Of a stretch of 36,522 nt of DNA, positions 9,301 to 17,389 are shown in pieces; the stretch's first letter is position 1; each line of letters starts with the position of its first letter. Location: the NCBI GenBank assembly GCA_003212535.1, contig QCPO01000013.1, forward strand, positions 1-36,522, read 5' to 3'. A model generated the notes under the pieces. The model was not told the DNA's origin. It searched no databases and saw only the letters and a list, made by a program, of their open reading frames with translations. A program made the translations under genes and the position numbers. This DNA is from Prochlorococcus sp. AG-436-O11. Lineage in GTDB: Bacteria; Cyanobacteriota; Cyanobacteriia; PCC-6307; Cyanobiaceae.

Positions 9301-10077
9301 AATTATGAATTTAATCCTCTTGCTGGAGCATTAAAAGATGGTGAACCCATTAACCGTATATTTGGATCAGCTCCAGGTTCATATGGAGCTGGTCTACAGG
9401 AATTAATATCAAATTCTAATTGGGAAAATACTGATGATTTTGGAGAATCTTTTCTTAATTGGAGTAAGTGGATTTACCAAGATAATCTAGAACCCTTAGA
9501 GGATAAAAAATCATTAGAAAATGCGCTTAAAAATGTACAGTTAGTTGTTCATAACCAAGATAATAAAGAACATGATATTTTAGATTCAGATGATTATTAT
9601 CAGTTTCAAGGTGGTTTATCTTCAGCAATAAAAAAAATAAGTGGTAAATTTCCTGAAATTTATCATGGTGATTTATCTAAATTTGGATTGTCTAAAATTT
9701 CAAAATTAAAAGATGAAATTAATAAAGTTGTTATCTCAAGAATTCTTAACCCTAAATGGATCAATGGAATGAAGGATAATGGGTATAAAGGCGCTTTTGA
9801 ATTCTCAGCGACACTAGATTACTTATATGCTTTTGATGCCACTACAGAACTTGTATCAGATTGGTGTTATGAGGATGTTTATAAATCATGGTTATGTGAT
9901 AAAGAACTTAAGAATTTCTTTTTAGAGAATAATCCATGGGCTTTAAGAGATATTTCACAAAGATTACTTGAAATTATCAATAGAAAAATGTGGAAAAATT
10001 GTTCTTCTGATGTTGTTGAAAATTTAAAGCAGATAATTATTAATACTGATTCTATAATTGAAAAAAATTTATTTTAA
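6340..10077 (+). CDS. cobN: Cobaltochelatase subunit CobN
   Basis: The large subunit of the ATP-dependent chelatase that inserts cobalt into hydrogenobyrinic acid a,c-diamide during aerobic-type corrin synthesis. At 1245 residues it has the CobN/ChlH superfamily length and motifs. These include HIGKHGTVEWLPGK beginning at His547, NDPGEGSQAKRRTAATIIDH, SGPSGAPTRGKTEALPTGKNF, VWATSTMRNGGEDICQ, and the C-terminal EFSATLDYLYAFDATT. The last two segments separate CobN from magnesium chelatase ChlH in my judgement. Cyanobacteria usually lack CobS and CobT, and the ChlI/ChlD ATPase subunits are thought to stand in; that is general knowledge, and neither is in this window. The stop is separated by one base from the end of the PHP gene on the other strand. 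Confidence 0.94.
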   Translation: MHRILNIAGNEKNKDDLIEQPVADFLFISSVKADLNLISSLLLEEEFAALKNNIRALEISNLNSSTQIDNYFLKTVNYAKVVVLRLFGDKGTWSYGIEQLSNWQAANKKRKLIIVSGTFDQEESLCELSSIDKNTALNISKLLRSGGLDNYRKFLNSLNYLKEEETLIPAEFLNITFYPDPYLYDWNIEKGEKIGIISYKSLFLANEIEVNEKLNFQLRKCGLSPKTVFISTLKDQNIQQKLIDIFKKENIKLIITTTSFSSSQIKNNYLIENSTNIFTSLKIPILQLLSSNRSKNNWLNSSIGMNSSDLLMQIIIPEFDGRITTCPCAFKEVISVKNTLYSEITSYKADNLGIKWISKFATNYVKLQNLNNFDKKICLVISNYPVKNGRIGNGVGLNTPSSIINILNWLKEEGYDLGSVDFPKDSSALMSMLIKTRTNDIESQNNKPLDYLSLCKYLKYWTYLELETKNLIVNRWGQPSDAIDLEVEGFSINGLKFGKITLLIQPQRGYDSETDRDIHSPDLPPPHRYLAQYYWIEKVFKANAICHIGKHGTVEWLPGKSIGLSNKCFPNIVCPAIPNIYPFIVNDPGEGSQAKRRTAATIIDHLTPPLDRSELYGKYSILENYLDEYFEAKLLNSNRIEIIEKSIFKLINKDFSEITLKNKNNQIEEIDSFLCQIKESQIRTGLHVFGNRQNYIDELNLFLCIARVPTASRIGIHQYIAENLKLDLNPWTNNYDQQLSQKDKKILLKFSKKNILNFRMCIEFLEQQAKYLIYLFFYKNKSKINNIEKYKNQKIIDYFFNNDKHNDYFLLLKKEILKPIINSSFYEKLSFINSLNGHYVKSGPSGAPTRGKTEALPTGKNFFSVDSRGLPTESAWIVGYKSASQILDLYKQENGEDLKNIAISVWATSTMRNGGEDICQILYLLGVQPIWDGPSRRVIDLEIIPLSILDRPRVDVTLRISGMFRDAFPQLVMLTSKAINLVSNLNENYEFNPLAGALKDGEPINRIFGSAPGSYGAGLQELISNSNWENTDDFGESFLNWSKWIYQDNLEPLEDKKSLENALKNVQLVVHNQDNKEHDILDSDDYYQFQGGLSSAIKKISGKFPEIYHGDLSKFGLSKISKLKDEINKVVISRILNPKWINGMKDNGYKGAFEFSATLDYLYAFDATTELVSDWCYEDVYKSWLCDKELKNFFLENNPWALRDISQRLLEIINRKMWKNCSSDVVENLKQIIINTDSIIEKNLF

Positions 10078-10078
10078 G

Positions 10079-10726
10079 CTATCTTCCTAAAAGTGAAATA
10101 CCGTGACTATCAGTTCCACAAGATTTAAGCATCGAATACTTATCAGTTAATTTATCTATTTGTGAACATACAAATAAACTCGGCTTCCATTTTTGGTTAA
10201 GTTCATAATCGTACCAAACCTCTATTCCATCCAAACCTTGTTTCTTAGCCTCTGGAATTAATTTATAAAAAGGAATTCTATACCTTGCAGGATGTGCTAG
10301 AAATGATAATCCTCCAGCTGAACTAATTGCTTTGGTAACACTATTAATTTGCAAATTATTTCCTATTGGAGACTCTCCTAGAATATATGGATAAAGATAT
10401 TTACTTTTTATATCAATTCCTAAACCAATTACGTGCACTAAGCAACCAAGTATTAAACAATTAATTTCTATTCCAGAAACTATTTTAATTGAATCTTCAG
10501 GATATTTGGAAAATATATTATTTTTTTCTATGTATTCGTGAGCTTTAATTGTGTGATGATCTGTTATAGCTATAAATTTTAAGTTATTTTTATATGCCTG
10601 ATCTAAAATTTCCTCTACTCGTAAGCTTCCATCGCTATAAATACTATGACAGTGAAAATTTACATTCTTTGGACAACTGTATTGATTAATTTTCGAAGTT
10701 AATTTTATTAATTCTTCCTTATTCAT
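10079..10726 (-). CDS. PHP-domain metal-dependent phosphoesterase
   Basis: A 215-residue PHP (polymerase and histidinol phosphatase) domain protein. The metal-binding signatures are in order: NFHCHSIYSDGSL near residue 23, AITDHHTI, GIEINC, LAHPARYR, and the C-terminal GTDSHG. Such stand-alone proteins hydrolyse phosphomonoesters or small nucleotides (for example the YciV/TrpH group), but the substrate cannot be read from sequence. It is shorter than the roughly 280 residues of many YciV proteins and ends just after the last metal motif. The start overlaps the end of hemJ by 8 bases, implying translational coupling. Confidence 0.85.
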   Translation of the reverse strand: MNKEELIKLTSKINQYSCPKNVNFHCHSIYSDGSLRVEEILDQAYKNNLKFIAITDHHTIKAHEYIEKNNIFSKYPEDSIKIVSGIEINCLILGCLVHVIGLGIDIKSKYLYPYILGESPIGNNLQINSVTKAISSAGGLSFLAHPARYRIPFYKLIPEAKKQGLDGIEVWYDYELNQKWKPSLFVCSQIDKLTDKYSMLKSCGTDSHGISLLGR

Positions 10727-11285
10727 TCTTTACTTTTTGTTCATTTTTCTTCCTGATTTTTGCATATAACTGTATTGAAGCAAGCATAAAAATAATAAGA
10801 CCAACTACGCTCCATGTTGCAATACTAGTTGGAAAGTTATTTTTAAAAATAACTAAAAGTACAATTATAAATAATAATAATGTAGGCAATTCATTTAATA
10901 ATCTTAGATTTTTAGCTGAAATGTTAGAAGTGCCATTTTGTAATGAATTCATTATTTTATAACAAAAATAATGATAAATTACTAAACCTAAAACAAAAGA
11001 AATTTTTATTTGAAGCCATTTTTCACTTAGCCAACTAGGCTGCATAATAACCATACATATCGCCATACTTAAGGCTAATATCATGCCAGGTGTTGTAATA
11101 ATATTAGCTAATCTTTTTTCCATCAATGTATATTGATTGTTGAAAGCAATTTTTAATTCATCTTCCATAGATCTTGATTCTTCATGATATATAAAAAGCC
11201 TCACCAAATAAAATAATCCAGAGAACCAAACGATTACTCCAATTATGTGAAGTGATTTAAACCAGAGATATGCTTCGGCTGTCAA
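10719..11285 (-). CDS. hemJ: Protoporphyrinogen IX oxidase HemJ
   Basis: An integral membrane protein (188 aa) of the HemJ (UPF0093) family, which oxidises protoporphyrinogen IX to protoporphyrin IX at the branch to heme and chlorophyll. Most cyanobacteria use it in place of HemY or HemG. Visible marks are the N-terminal YLWFKSLHIIGVIVWFSGLF with conserved His13, followed by RLFIYHEE; TTPGMILALSMAICMV; SEKWLQIKISFVLGLVIYHY; and hydrophobic segments consistent with four or five membrane helices. The C-terminus is basic and cytosolic-like (KIRKKNEQKVKNE). It overlaps the PHP gene by 8 bases and follows uvrC by 87 bases that contain an AT palindrome. Confidence 0.92.
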   Translation of the reverse strand: MTAEAYLWFKSLHIIGVIVWFSGLFYLVRLFIYHEESRSMEDELKIAFNNQYTLMEKRLANIITTPGMILALSMAICMVIMQPSWLSEKWLQIKISFVLGLVIYHYFCYKIMNSLQNGTSNISAKNLRLLNELPTLLLFIIVLLVIFKNNFPTSIATWSVVGLIIFMLASIQLYAKIRKKNEQKVKNE

Positions 11286-11294
11286 ATTAGTAAA

Positions 11295-11323
11295 TTATAT
11301 TAAAAAAACTATTTTTAATATAA
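11295..11323. promoter_or_regulatory. perfect 12-bp AT inverted repeat before hemJ
   Basis: TTATATTAAAAA (11295-11306) and its exact complement (11312-11323) flank the 5-base centre AACTA, ten bases upstream of the hemJ ATG. It contains only A-T pairs, so an RNA hairpin would be weak. It could be a protein operator, a promoter remnant, or chance in AT-rich sequence. Confidence 0.25.
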
Positions 11324-11372
11324 ATAAAATTATCAATATCAAGAATTCTATTTTTTAAAAATTAATTAATAT

Positions 11373-13331
11373 TTATATCTCATGAAAATAATCATAAATT
11401 TCATCTGCTGTGTTTTTTCCAAGTCCTTTAACCTTTGATAATTCCTCTTTACTCGCGATTCTAATCGCCTCTATTGATTTGAAATGTTGTAGTAATTCTT
11501 TTATTCTTGATGGTCCCAAACCAATTATCTGAGAAAGTTGAGATCTGTTCATTCTTTTAGACCTTTTATCTCTATGAAAAGAAAGAGCAAATCTGTGAGC
11601 CTCATCTCTGATCCTTCTTAGAAGAAGTACTCCTTTTTGATTTTGATCTGTATTAAGTGGTTTAGAGACTCCTGGTATAAATATTTCTTCATTTTTTTTT
11701 GCCAATGAACATATAGTTACTTCTTCCTCAAGGTTTAATTCTATTAAAGCTTTTATAGCTGCATTTAATTGACCTTTTCCACCATCAATCATTATTAAAT
11801 CGGGCCAGTCTGAAAATAGTTCATTACTTAATTTACTATTTTTTTTATCCCTAAATATTGAAAAATCTCCACCATTATTTTTAAATCTCGACCATTTTCT
11901 AAACCTCCTAAGAATTACTTCATATATTGAAGCGAAATCATCGCTATGACCAATAAATACGTTTGAATCATTTATTTTATATTTTCTATAATTTTGTTTC
12001 GATGGAATTCCGTCAATAAAAACCACTTGTGATGCTACAGGATCTGTTCCTTGAATATGACTAATATCATATCCTTCAATCCTCTTTGGCTGATCACTTA
12101 ATTCAAGAATTTGAGTAAGATCTTCAATTGCTAATTCATTATCTTGAATACCATTTAATATTCTATCTAATTCTAGTTTTGCATTTTTTACAACCATCTC
12201 TACAGTTGCATGTTTTTTATTCCTTTTTGGTATTATTAGTTTTACTTTCTTTTTTCTTAATTCCGTTAGCCAATCTTCTATAGTTTTTTGTTTTGGAAGA
12301 TTTTGTTGAATAAGTATTTCTGATGGAATTTCAACTCCTTCTACATTCATATAATGCTCTTCTAAAACTCTTTGTAATATAAGATCATCATCTTGATTAT
12401 TTAACTTTTGGCTATATCCAATTCTACCAATAAGTTTCCCAGACCTCATTTGAAAAATTTGAATACTAGCTACGTTTTTTTGGGATACTATTCCAAAAAT
12501 ATCTCTATTTATAGATGAATCTGGAATAGATATCTTTTGTGATTCAGTTAATAATTTTAAACCTGAAATTTGATCTCTTACTTTGGCAGCATTTTCAAAA
12601 TCTAAATCATTTGAGTATTGCAACATTTTTTTTTCTAAAAATACTTCTAAGTCATCATTTCTTCCTTGAAATATCATAGATACTTGTTTCATTATTTTTT
12701 GATAGTCTTCAGATGAAATTATCTCTTGGCAAACACCTGGACATCTTCCTATTGAATAGTTCAAACATGTTCTATCTTTATAAACAGGCCTAGGTCTTTG
12801 TCTAAGAGGAAATATTTTTTTTATTGTAAATAATGTTTTCCTTAATAACCCAACATCAACATAAGGACCATAATATCTATCAAGATTATTTCTATTTCTT
12901 CTTCTTCTTGTAATAAATATTCTTGGATATTTCTCGCTCCAAGTTATACAAAGATATGGATATTTCTTATCATCTTTTAAAAGAATATTGAAATATGGTT
13001 TGTTTGTTTTTATTAAATTGGACTCTAAATTTAACGCTTCATATTCACTATCGGTAATTATAATTTCAATTTCGGTAATTTGACGTACCATTAAACTTAG
13101 TCTTGGTGTTAAATCTAAAAAGTTATTAAAATAACTACTTACTCTGCTGCGAAGGGTTTTAGATTTTCCAATATAAAGTAAATTATTATCTATATCCTTA
13201 AAAAGATAACAACCAGAGGATTTCGGTATTTCAGATAATCTTGATTTTAATAAGTCTTTATTATTGATTAATTTATATTCAATTTTAAATTTATATTTAT
13301 TATCAATGACCTTAATTGAGGAATTACTCAT
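11373..13331 (-). CDS. uvrC: Excinuclease ABC subunit C
   Basis: UvrC makes the dual incisions on either side of DNA lesions in nucleotide excision repair, after recruitment by UvrB. The 652-residue protein shows the GIY-YIG nuclease at about 36-115 (GCYLF 40-44, LYIGK 52-56). The cysteine motif CLNYSIGRCPGVC follows at about 190. The UVR helix hairpin, which contacts UvrB (QYSNDLDFENAAKVRDQI), comes next. The RNase H-like 5' incision domain contains GYDISHIQGTDPVAS and DLIMIDGGKGQL. The tandem helix-hairpin-helix tail includes IIGLGPSRIKELLQHF and VKGLGKNTADEIYDYF. Length and order are normal. It starts nine bases after the flavin reductase-like gene on the same strand. Confidence 0.96.
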   Translation of the reverse strand: MSNSSIKVIDNKYKFKIEYKLINNKDLLKSRLSEIPKSSGCYLFKDIDNNLLYIGKSKTLRSRVSSYFNNFLDLTPRLSLMVRQITEIEIIITDSEYEALNLESNLIKTNKPYFNILLKDDKKYPYLCITWSEKYPRIFITRRRRNRNNLDRYYGPYVDVGLLRKTLFTIKKIFPLRQRPRPVYKDRTCLNYSIGRCPGVCQEIISSEDYQKIMKQVSMIFQGRNDDLEVFLEKKMLQYSNDLDFENAAKVRDQISGLKLLTESQKISIPDSSINRDIFGIVSQKNVASIQIFQMRSGKLIGRIGYSQKLNNQDDDLILQRVLEEHYMNVEGVEIPSEILIQQNLPKQKTIEDWLTELRKKKVKLIIPKRNKKHATVEMVVKNAKLELDRILNGIQDNELAIEDLTQILELSDQPKRIEGYDISHIQGTDPVASQVVFIDGIPSKQNYRKYKINDSNVFIGHSDDFASIYEVILRRFRKWSRFKNNGGDFSIFRDKKNSKLSNELFSDWPDLIMIDGGKGQLNAAIKALIELNLEEEVTICSLAKKNEEIFIPGVSKPLNTDQNQKGVLLLRRIRDEAHRFALSFHRDKRSKRMNRSQLSQIIGLGPSRIKELLQHFKSIEAIRIASKEELSKVKGLGKNTADEIYDYFHEI

Positions 13332-13340
13332 TTATAATTG

Positions 13341-13829
13341 CTAACCTCCATAATTCCATCCGGTTGAACTTAGATTTAGAGAATCAACATCATTATTTAA
13401 ATAAGCAGAATGAACTTCCCCTACAAAAACTGTATGATCTCCATGTTTAACATTCCCTATAACTTTACATTCAACTCCTCCAACACTATCAACTAATATT
13501 GGTAAACCTAATTCACCTAAATTAAATTCAACAGATTCAAATCTACCTCCCAATGCTTTTTGTGGTTTAAAGAAAACAGCGGCAAGATCTTTTTGATCAC
13601 TTTTAAGAAAATTAAGTGAAAATTTCTTTGTGGTACTTATGATTTCGTGACTTGACCCCTCAGCCCTCACAGCCATAACGACTAACGGTGGATTAAATGA
13701 TCCTTGAGTCACCCAACTAGCTGTAAATCCATTAACTTCATCTTTCTTTTCATCTCTCACTCCACAAATAAATAAACCGTGAGGTATTTTTCTTAATAAG
13801 ATTTTTTTTGCTTCTAGATTTAATGTCAT
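13341..13829 (-). CDS. Flavin reductase-like FMN-binding protein
   Basis: A 162-residue single-domain protein of the flavin reductase-like split-barrel family. The family features are IPHGLFICGVRDEKKDEVNG followed by FTASWVTQGSFNPPLVVMAV, then SLNFLKSDQKDLAAVFF and GDHTVFVGEVHSAYL; the last resembles the usual GDHxlfvGeV motif of FMN-binding flavin reductases. In cyanobacteria the same domain is also found fused at the C-terminus of flavodiiron proteins, but here it stands alone with its own ATG. Substrate and partner are unknown. It is first in a probable minus-strand unit with uvrC, hemJ and the PHP gene, and divergent from coaD over 59 bases. Confidence 0.83.
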   Translation of the reverse strand: MTLNLEAKKILLRKIPHGLFICGVRDEKKDEVNGFTASWVTQGSFNPPLVVMAVRAEGSSHEIISTTKKFSLNFLKSDQKDLAAVFFKPQKALGGRFESVEFNLGELGLPILVDSVGGVECKVIGNVKHGDHTVFVGEVHSAYLNNDVDSLNLSSTGWNYGG

Positions 13830-13888
13830 AATTAATTTAACTAATATATTTATTTTAACTAAATATCTTATTTGATCATAATAAAATC

Positions 13889-14362
13889 ATGAAAATACTT
13901 TATCCAGGTACATTTGATCCATTAACATATGGTCATCTTGATTTGATACAAAGGGCAGAAAATTTATTTGGTAATGTAGTTGTAGCTGTTTTAGAAAATA
14001 CTAATAAAACACCAACATTTGATTTAAAAAAAAGAATATTACAAATAAGAACATCATTGTCACATTTATCTAATATAAAAGTTATTTCTTATTCAGGTCT
14101 TACTGTTGACTGCGCAAAAGATGTAAAAGCTAATATTATTTTAAGAGGTTTAAGAGCAATGAGTGACTTTGAATATGAGCTCCAAATTTCTCATACTAAC
14201 AAATCTCTAAATACAGAAATTGAAACTATTTTTCTATCTACAAATACAAACTATAGTTTTCTAAGCAGTTCCCTAGTAAAAGAAGTTGCAAAATTTGGTG
14301 GAGAAATAAGTCATATGGTGCCTAAATGTGTAGAAAAAGACTTAAAGGAATATTTTAACTAA
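13889..14362 (+). CDS. coaD: Pantetheine-phosphate adenylyltransferase
   Basis: CoaD adenylates 4'-phosphopantetheine to dephospho-CoA, the penultimate step of coenzyme A synthesis. The 157-aa length is standard. The nucleotidyltransferase motif TYGH is at 13-16 within [16 protein letters not shown]. The second family block [16 protein letters not shown] and the C-terminal [13 protein letters not shown] are both intact. The ATG is immediately followed by the expected first beta strand. It converges on dacB with three bases between the stops. Confidence 0.97.
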   Translation: MKILYPGTFDPLTYGHLDLIQRAENLFGNVVVAVLENTNKTPTFDLKKRILQIRTSLSHLSNIKVISYSGLTVDCAKDVKANIILRGLRAMSDFEYELQISHTNKSLNTEIETIFLSTNTNYSFLSSSLVKEVAKFGGEISHMVPKCVEKDLKEYFN

Positions 14363-14365
14363 ATT

Positions 14366-15583
14366 CTAATTACATTTCTCAAGCTTATAAATTTCACTTA
14401 AGAGGTTAAAAGCTTTATTTTTATCTATGTATTTGGAATTTTGAATAATACTAACTATTAATGGTTCCTTATATTTATATAAATAGCCAGATAATGCAAA
14501 AACATTTGAAAGTGTTCCTGTTTTACCGAAAAATTTACCAGATAAATCTGAATCTTTTAATCTATTAGCTAATGTACCTCTTACACCTAAGAGTGATAGC
14601 GAGGATTGGTATTCCTTGAAATCATTTGAATATCTCATCTTGTCTAAAAATAATGCAATTAATTTGGTTGTAATTTTATTATCTCTAGATAAACCACTAG
14701 CATCTGCAAAATTTGTATTGCTGATTGGAAGTCCTTTCATTCTTAACCAATTTTTTAATTTATCATATATATTTTCATTCCATGTATTTGATGCATTCTT
14801 AAAAAGTGATTCTGCTGTAAAATTATGGCTTTCAGAATTCGCTAAGGTTAATAATGATATTATTGGATTTGAATATAAAGTATAGATTTCTTTAGTATTT
14901 CTTATATAAAATAATTTTTTTAGATTCATATTATTTATATTTATATTTGAATAAGGATATTTATCCTTTAAATATTTCTCAATTACCTTATTTAAGGTGT
15001 AAATATTATCATAATTATTATTACTTTCTATTGCTAATGTTGTTATTGGCGCTCCATAGTAAAAATTTTTATCTGTATTTGTCCACCCTTTAGGCCAATA
15101 ATATTCTGAATTAATTTCTACAATATTAAAATTAATATTTTTATTATATTTAATATATGAAAGTAGTTTATAGATGTCAGAATAACTAAGGTCAGGATCA
15201 CCTTGGCCAATTAAATAATAGTTATTATTTCTTCCTTTTAATAAACTGGTTCTTAAATTATTATTTACTTTATATTTACTTAATACATATGCAGAAGAAA
15301 ATAATTTTTGATTTGATGCAGGTAATTTTAGTTTATCTTCATTATAAGAACTAATTAAAGATCCATTTTGAATAATAGATACACTAAAAGTACTATCAAG
15401 TGTTTTGTCTAATAAGGCATCATAATTAAGGCACTTTTTTTCGTTATTTATTATTATTGGTAATCTAAAATAAATACTATTTAAAAAAGCTATCTTTTTA
15501 TTTTTTAGCAAATATCTTACAAAAAAGGGAGAAGTTGCTATTACTAGAAAAATTAGAAGAAATTTGTAATAAGTTTTTTTCAC
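14366..15583 (-). CDS. dacB: D-Ala-D-Ala carboxypeptidase, PBP4 (DacB) type
   Basis: A low-molecular-weight penicillin-binding protein of the S13 family that trims or cleaves peptidoglycan cross-links in the periplasm. An N-terminal hydrophobic segment (FLLIFLVIATSPFFVRYLL) after MKKTYYK can serve as a signal peptide or anchor. The active-site motifs are Ser90-Asn-Gln-Lys93, Ser252-His-Asn254, and Lys354-Thr-Gly356. At 405 residues it is shorter than E. coli DacB but matches cyanobacterial forms. It is the last gene of a minus-strand run after DUF1995, seven bases away; its position downstream of dapF, which makes meso-diaminopimelate for the same wall, is functionally consistent. Confidence 0.9.
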   Translation of the reverse strand: MKKTYYKFLLIFLVIATSPFFVRYLLKNKKIAFLNSIYFRLPIIINNEKKCLNYDALLDKTLDSTFSVSIIQNGSLISSYNEDKLKLPASNQKLFSSAYVLSKYKVNNNLRTSLLKGRNNNYYLIGQGDPDLSYSDIYKLLSYIKYNKNINFNIVEINSEYYWPKGWTNTDKNFYYGAPITTLAIESNNNYDNIYTLNKVIEKYLKDKYPYSNININNMNLKKLFYIRNTKEIYTLYSNPIISLLTLANSESHNFTAESLFKNASNTWNENIYDKLKNWLRMKGLPISNTNFADASGLSRDNKITTKLIALFLDKMRYSNDFKEYQSSLSLLGVRGTLANRLKDSDLSGKFFGKTGTLSNVFALSGYLYKYKEPLIVSIIQNSKYIDKNKAFNLLSEIYKLEKCN

Positions 15584-15590
15584 CTTTAAA

Positions 15591-16217
15591 TTATAGGTTT
15601 ACAAAAATTGTTTCATTATCAGGTTTGGAATCAAATTCTTTTTTGAGAAAATATTTTTTGTTTTCTTCTTTAAACAGTAACCAATTATTTGGGAAAATAT
15701 GCATAAGAGCACCTTTATTTATAGGTTGAAGAAAATAAATATTATTCCATTTCTGTACAAAGTTTTTTCGCCTTTCTCTCATTACACTTCCTATACCAAT
15801 ATTAAGATCTTCAAATTTTGGATTTAAAGAATAATGTATACCTTGATAATTCTCACTCATTGGCTCAAATGAATCATAATCAAAAGGCTGAGGAAGCATT
15901 GAAATCATTACAGAATCATTTTTATTTATATTATTTGATTCATAAAATGATTTGAAAGTAAAAATTTTATCTTTTATATCTGGATAATCTCTTTGTGCCA
16001 AGGCTACAGCACCTTGATCTCCATAAGTAATAAAAACATTATTATTTCTAGCCAAAATCTTATAAATAGTGATACCTATTTTATTAAACTTCAAGCCTTC
16101 AAAATTAAATTCTATAGTAAATCTCCTATTTGATTCTAATAAACTTGGAATAATAGCTTCTTCCATATTTTTTAGAGATTCGTTTAAATCTTTAGGTAGT
16201 TTGTAATTAGTTTTCAT
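15591..16217 (-). CDS. DUF1995 family protein
   Basis: A 208-residue protein of the cyanobacterial and plastid DUF1995 family, recognised from LPKDLNESLKNMEEAIIPSL, FTIEFNFEGLKFNK, and the central YGDQGAVALAQRDY. Plant relatives include chloroplast proteins linked to photosystem II accumulation (LPA3, from memory). No molecular function is established, and no membrane segment or signal peptide is visible. The start codon shares one base with the stop of the upstream cysteine desulfurase gene (TAATG), implying coupled translation. The next gene, dacB, begins seven bases after its stop. Confidence 0.8.
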   Translation of the reverse strand: MKTNYKLPKDLNESLKNMEEAIIPSLLESNRRFTIEFNFEGLKFNKIGITIYKILARNNNVFITYGDQGAVALAQRDYPDIKDKIFTFKSFYESNNINKNDSVMISMLPQPFDYDSFEPMSENYQGIHYSLNPKFEDLNIGIGSVMRERRKNFVQKWNNIYFLQPINKGALMHIFPNNWLLFKEENKKYFLKKEFDSKPDNETIFVNL

Positions 16218-17389
16218 TAGAAAATGTCAATGCAATCTTGAATAAGTTTTAAAAATTTATCTATTTCAGACTTATTGTTTATTGAACCTAAACTAACACG
16301 AATATTAGAATAAAGTTCGTCATCTTTAAAACCTATATTTTTAAGAATAGAGCTAGGTTTTCCCGAAGCGCTTGAACATGCACTTCCACTACTTATTGAA
16401 ATATTATTATCTGACATGAAATTTATAATTTTATAAGCCTTTATAGCCTTTAATGATTTATTTAATAAAATAAATGAAATATGATTAGGTAGTCTTTTAT
16501 TAATACTTCCTGTAATCTTTATGTGTTTATTACCTTTAATTCTTTCTAAAAAATAATTTTTAAGTAACACAATATCATTTGCTAGAAATTCGGTTTCAAA
16601 GTTAGATAATTTAATTCTTCCTTTAATATTTTTTAAGGATTCATACATTCCAGCGATTAATGGTAGGGCTGGCGTGCCTTGTCTTATTGAATATTCCTGA
16701 GAAAGGGATATATCATTATTTTTTAGTATTAATCTTGATTTCTTATTTGTTAAAAGTATTCCTATACCAATAGGACCGCCAAATTTATGAGCTGATAAAC
16801 TTAAAAAATCACAATTAAGATCCTTCCAATTAAAAATCCCATTGCTTAATATTTGCGTTCCATCAACATGAAATAAAATATTTAGTTCTTTGCATTTGTA
16901 TCCTATATATTGAACTGGTTGTAATGAACCAATTTCGCTTTGGCCCCATATTATAGAGACAAGTTTCGTATCTTTTTTTAAAGCCTTATCAATATATGAA
17001 AGGTTTAAAATCCCATCACTATTTACAAGCCATTCATATATCTCCCAGTGATTTCTCTTTAATTTATTAGTGGATATTATTGTTGACTGATGCTCAACAT
17101 TTGAAATAACAGCTCTACCTTGCTTAAAGATATCAAAAATATTATTAAATACAATCGTTGTAGATTCTGAAGAACCCGAAGTAAAAATAATATCTTCGGG
17201 TTCTGCATAAAATATATCAGCGATATTACATCTAATTTCTTCTAAATAAGTAGAGCATTTTATTCCTAACTTATACGTGGATGAAGGATTGTGCCAATAA
17301 TCCCTATATGTAACATTGATCTTTTCTAAAACATTATTAGATAATGGAGTTGTAGAAGCATGATCAAAATAAATTAAGTTTGTTTTCAT
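16217..17389 (-). CDS. Cysteine desulfurase (IscS/NifS family)
   Basis: A PLP-dependent enzyme (390 aa) that removes sulfur from cysteine to supply persulfide for Fe-S clusters and other sulfur-containing cofactors. Visible residues include the N-terminal YFDHASTTPLSNNV, FTSGSSESTT, VEHQS, the PLP Schiff-base Lys202 in SLSAHKFGGPIG, RQGTPALPL, and the catalytic Cys338 in ISSGSACSSASGKPS. The family is clear; which paralogue this is (IscS-like, as against SufS elsewhere) is inferred from the long mobile loop around Cys338, a group I feature. It is coupled to dapF upstream and DUF1995 downstream through TAATG junctions. Confidence 0.9.
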   Translation of the reverse strand: MKTNLIYFDHASTTPLSNNVLEKINVTYRDYWHNPSSTYKLGIKCSTYLEEIRCNIADIFYAEPEDIIFTSGSSESTTIVFNNIFDIFKQGRAVISNVEHQSTIISTNKLKRNHWEIYEWLVNSDGILNLSYIDKALKKDTKLVSIIWGQSEIGSLQPVQYIGYKCKELNILFHVDGTQILSNGIFNWKDLNCDFLSLSAHKFGGPIGIGILLTNKKSRLILKNNDISLSQEYSIRQGTPALPLIAGMYESLKNIKGRIKLSNFETEFLANDIVLLKNYFLERIKGNKHIKITGSINKRLPNHISFILLNKSLKAIKAYKIINFMSDNNISISSGSACSSASGKPSSILKNIGFKDDELYSNIRVSLGSINNKSEIDKFLKLIQDCIDIF

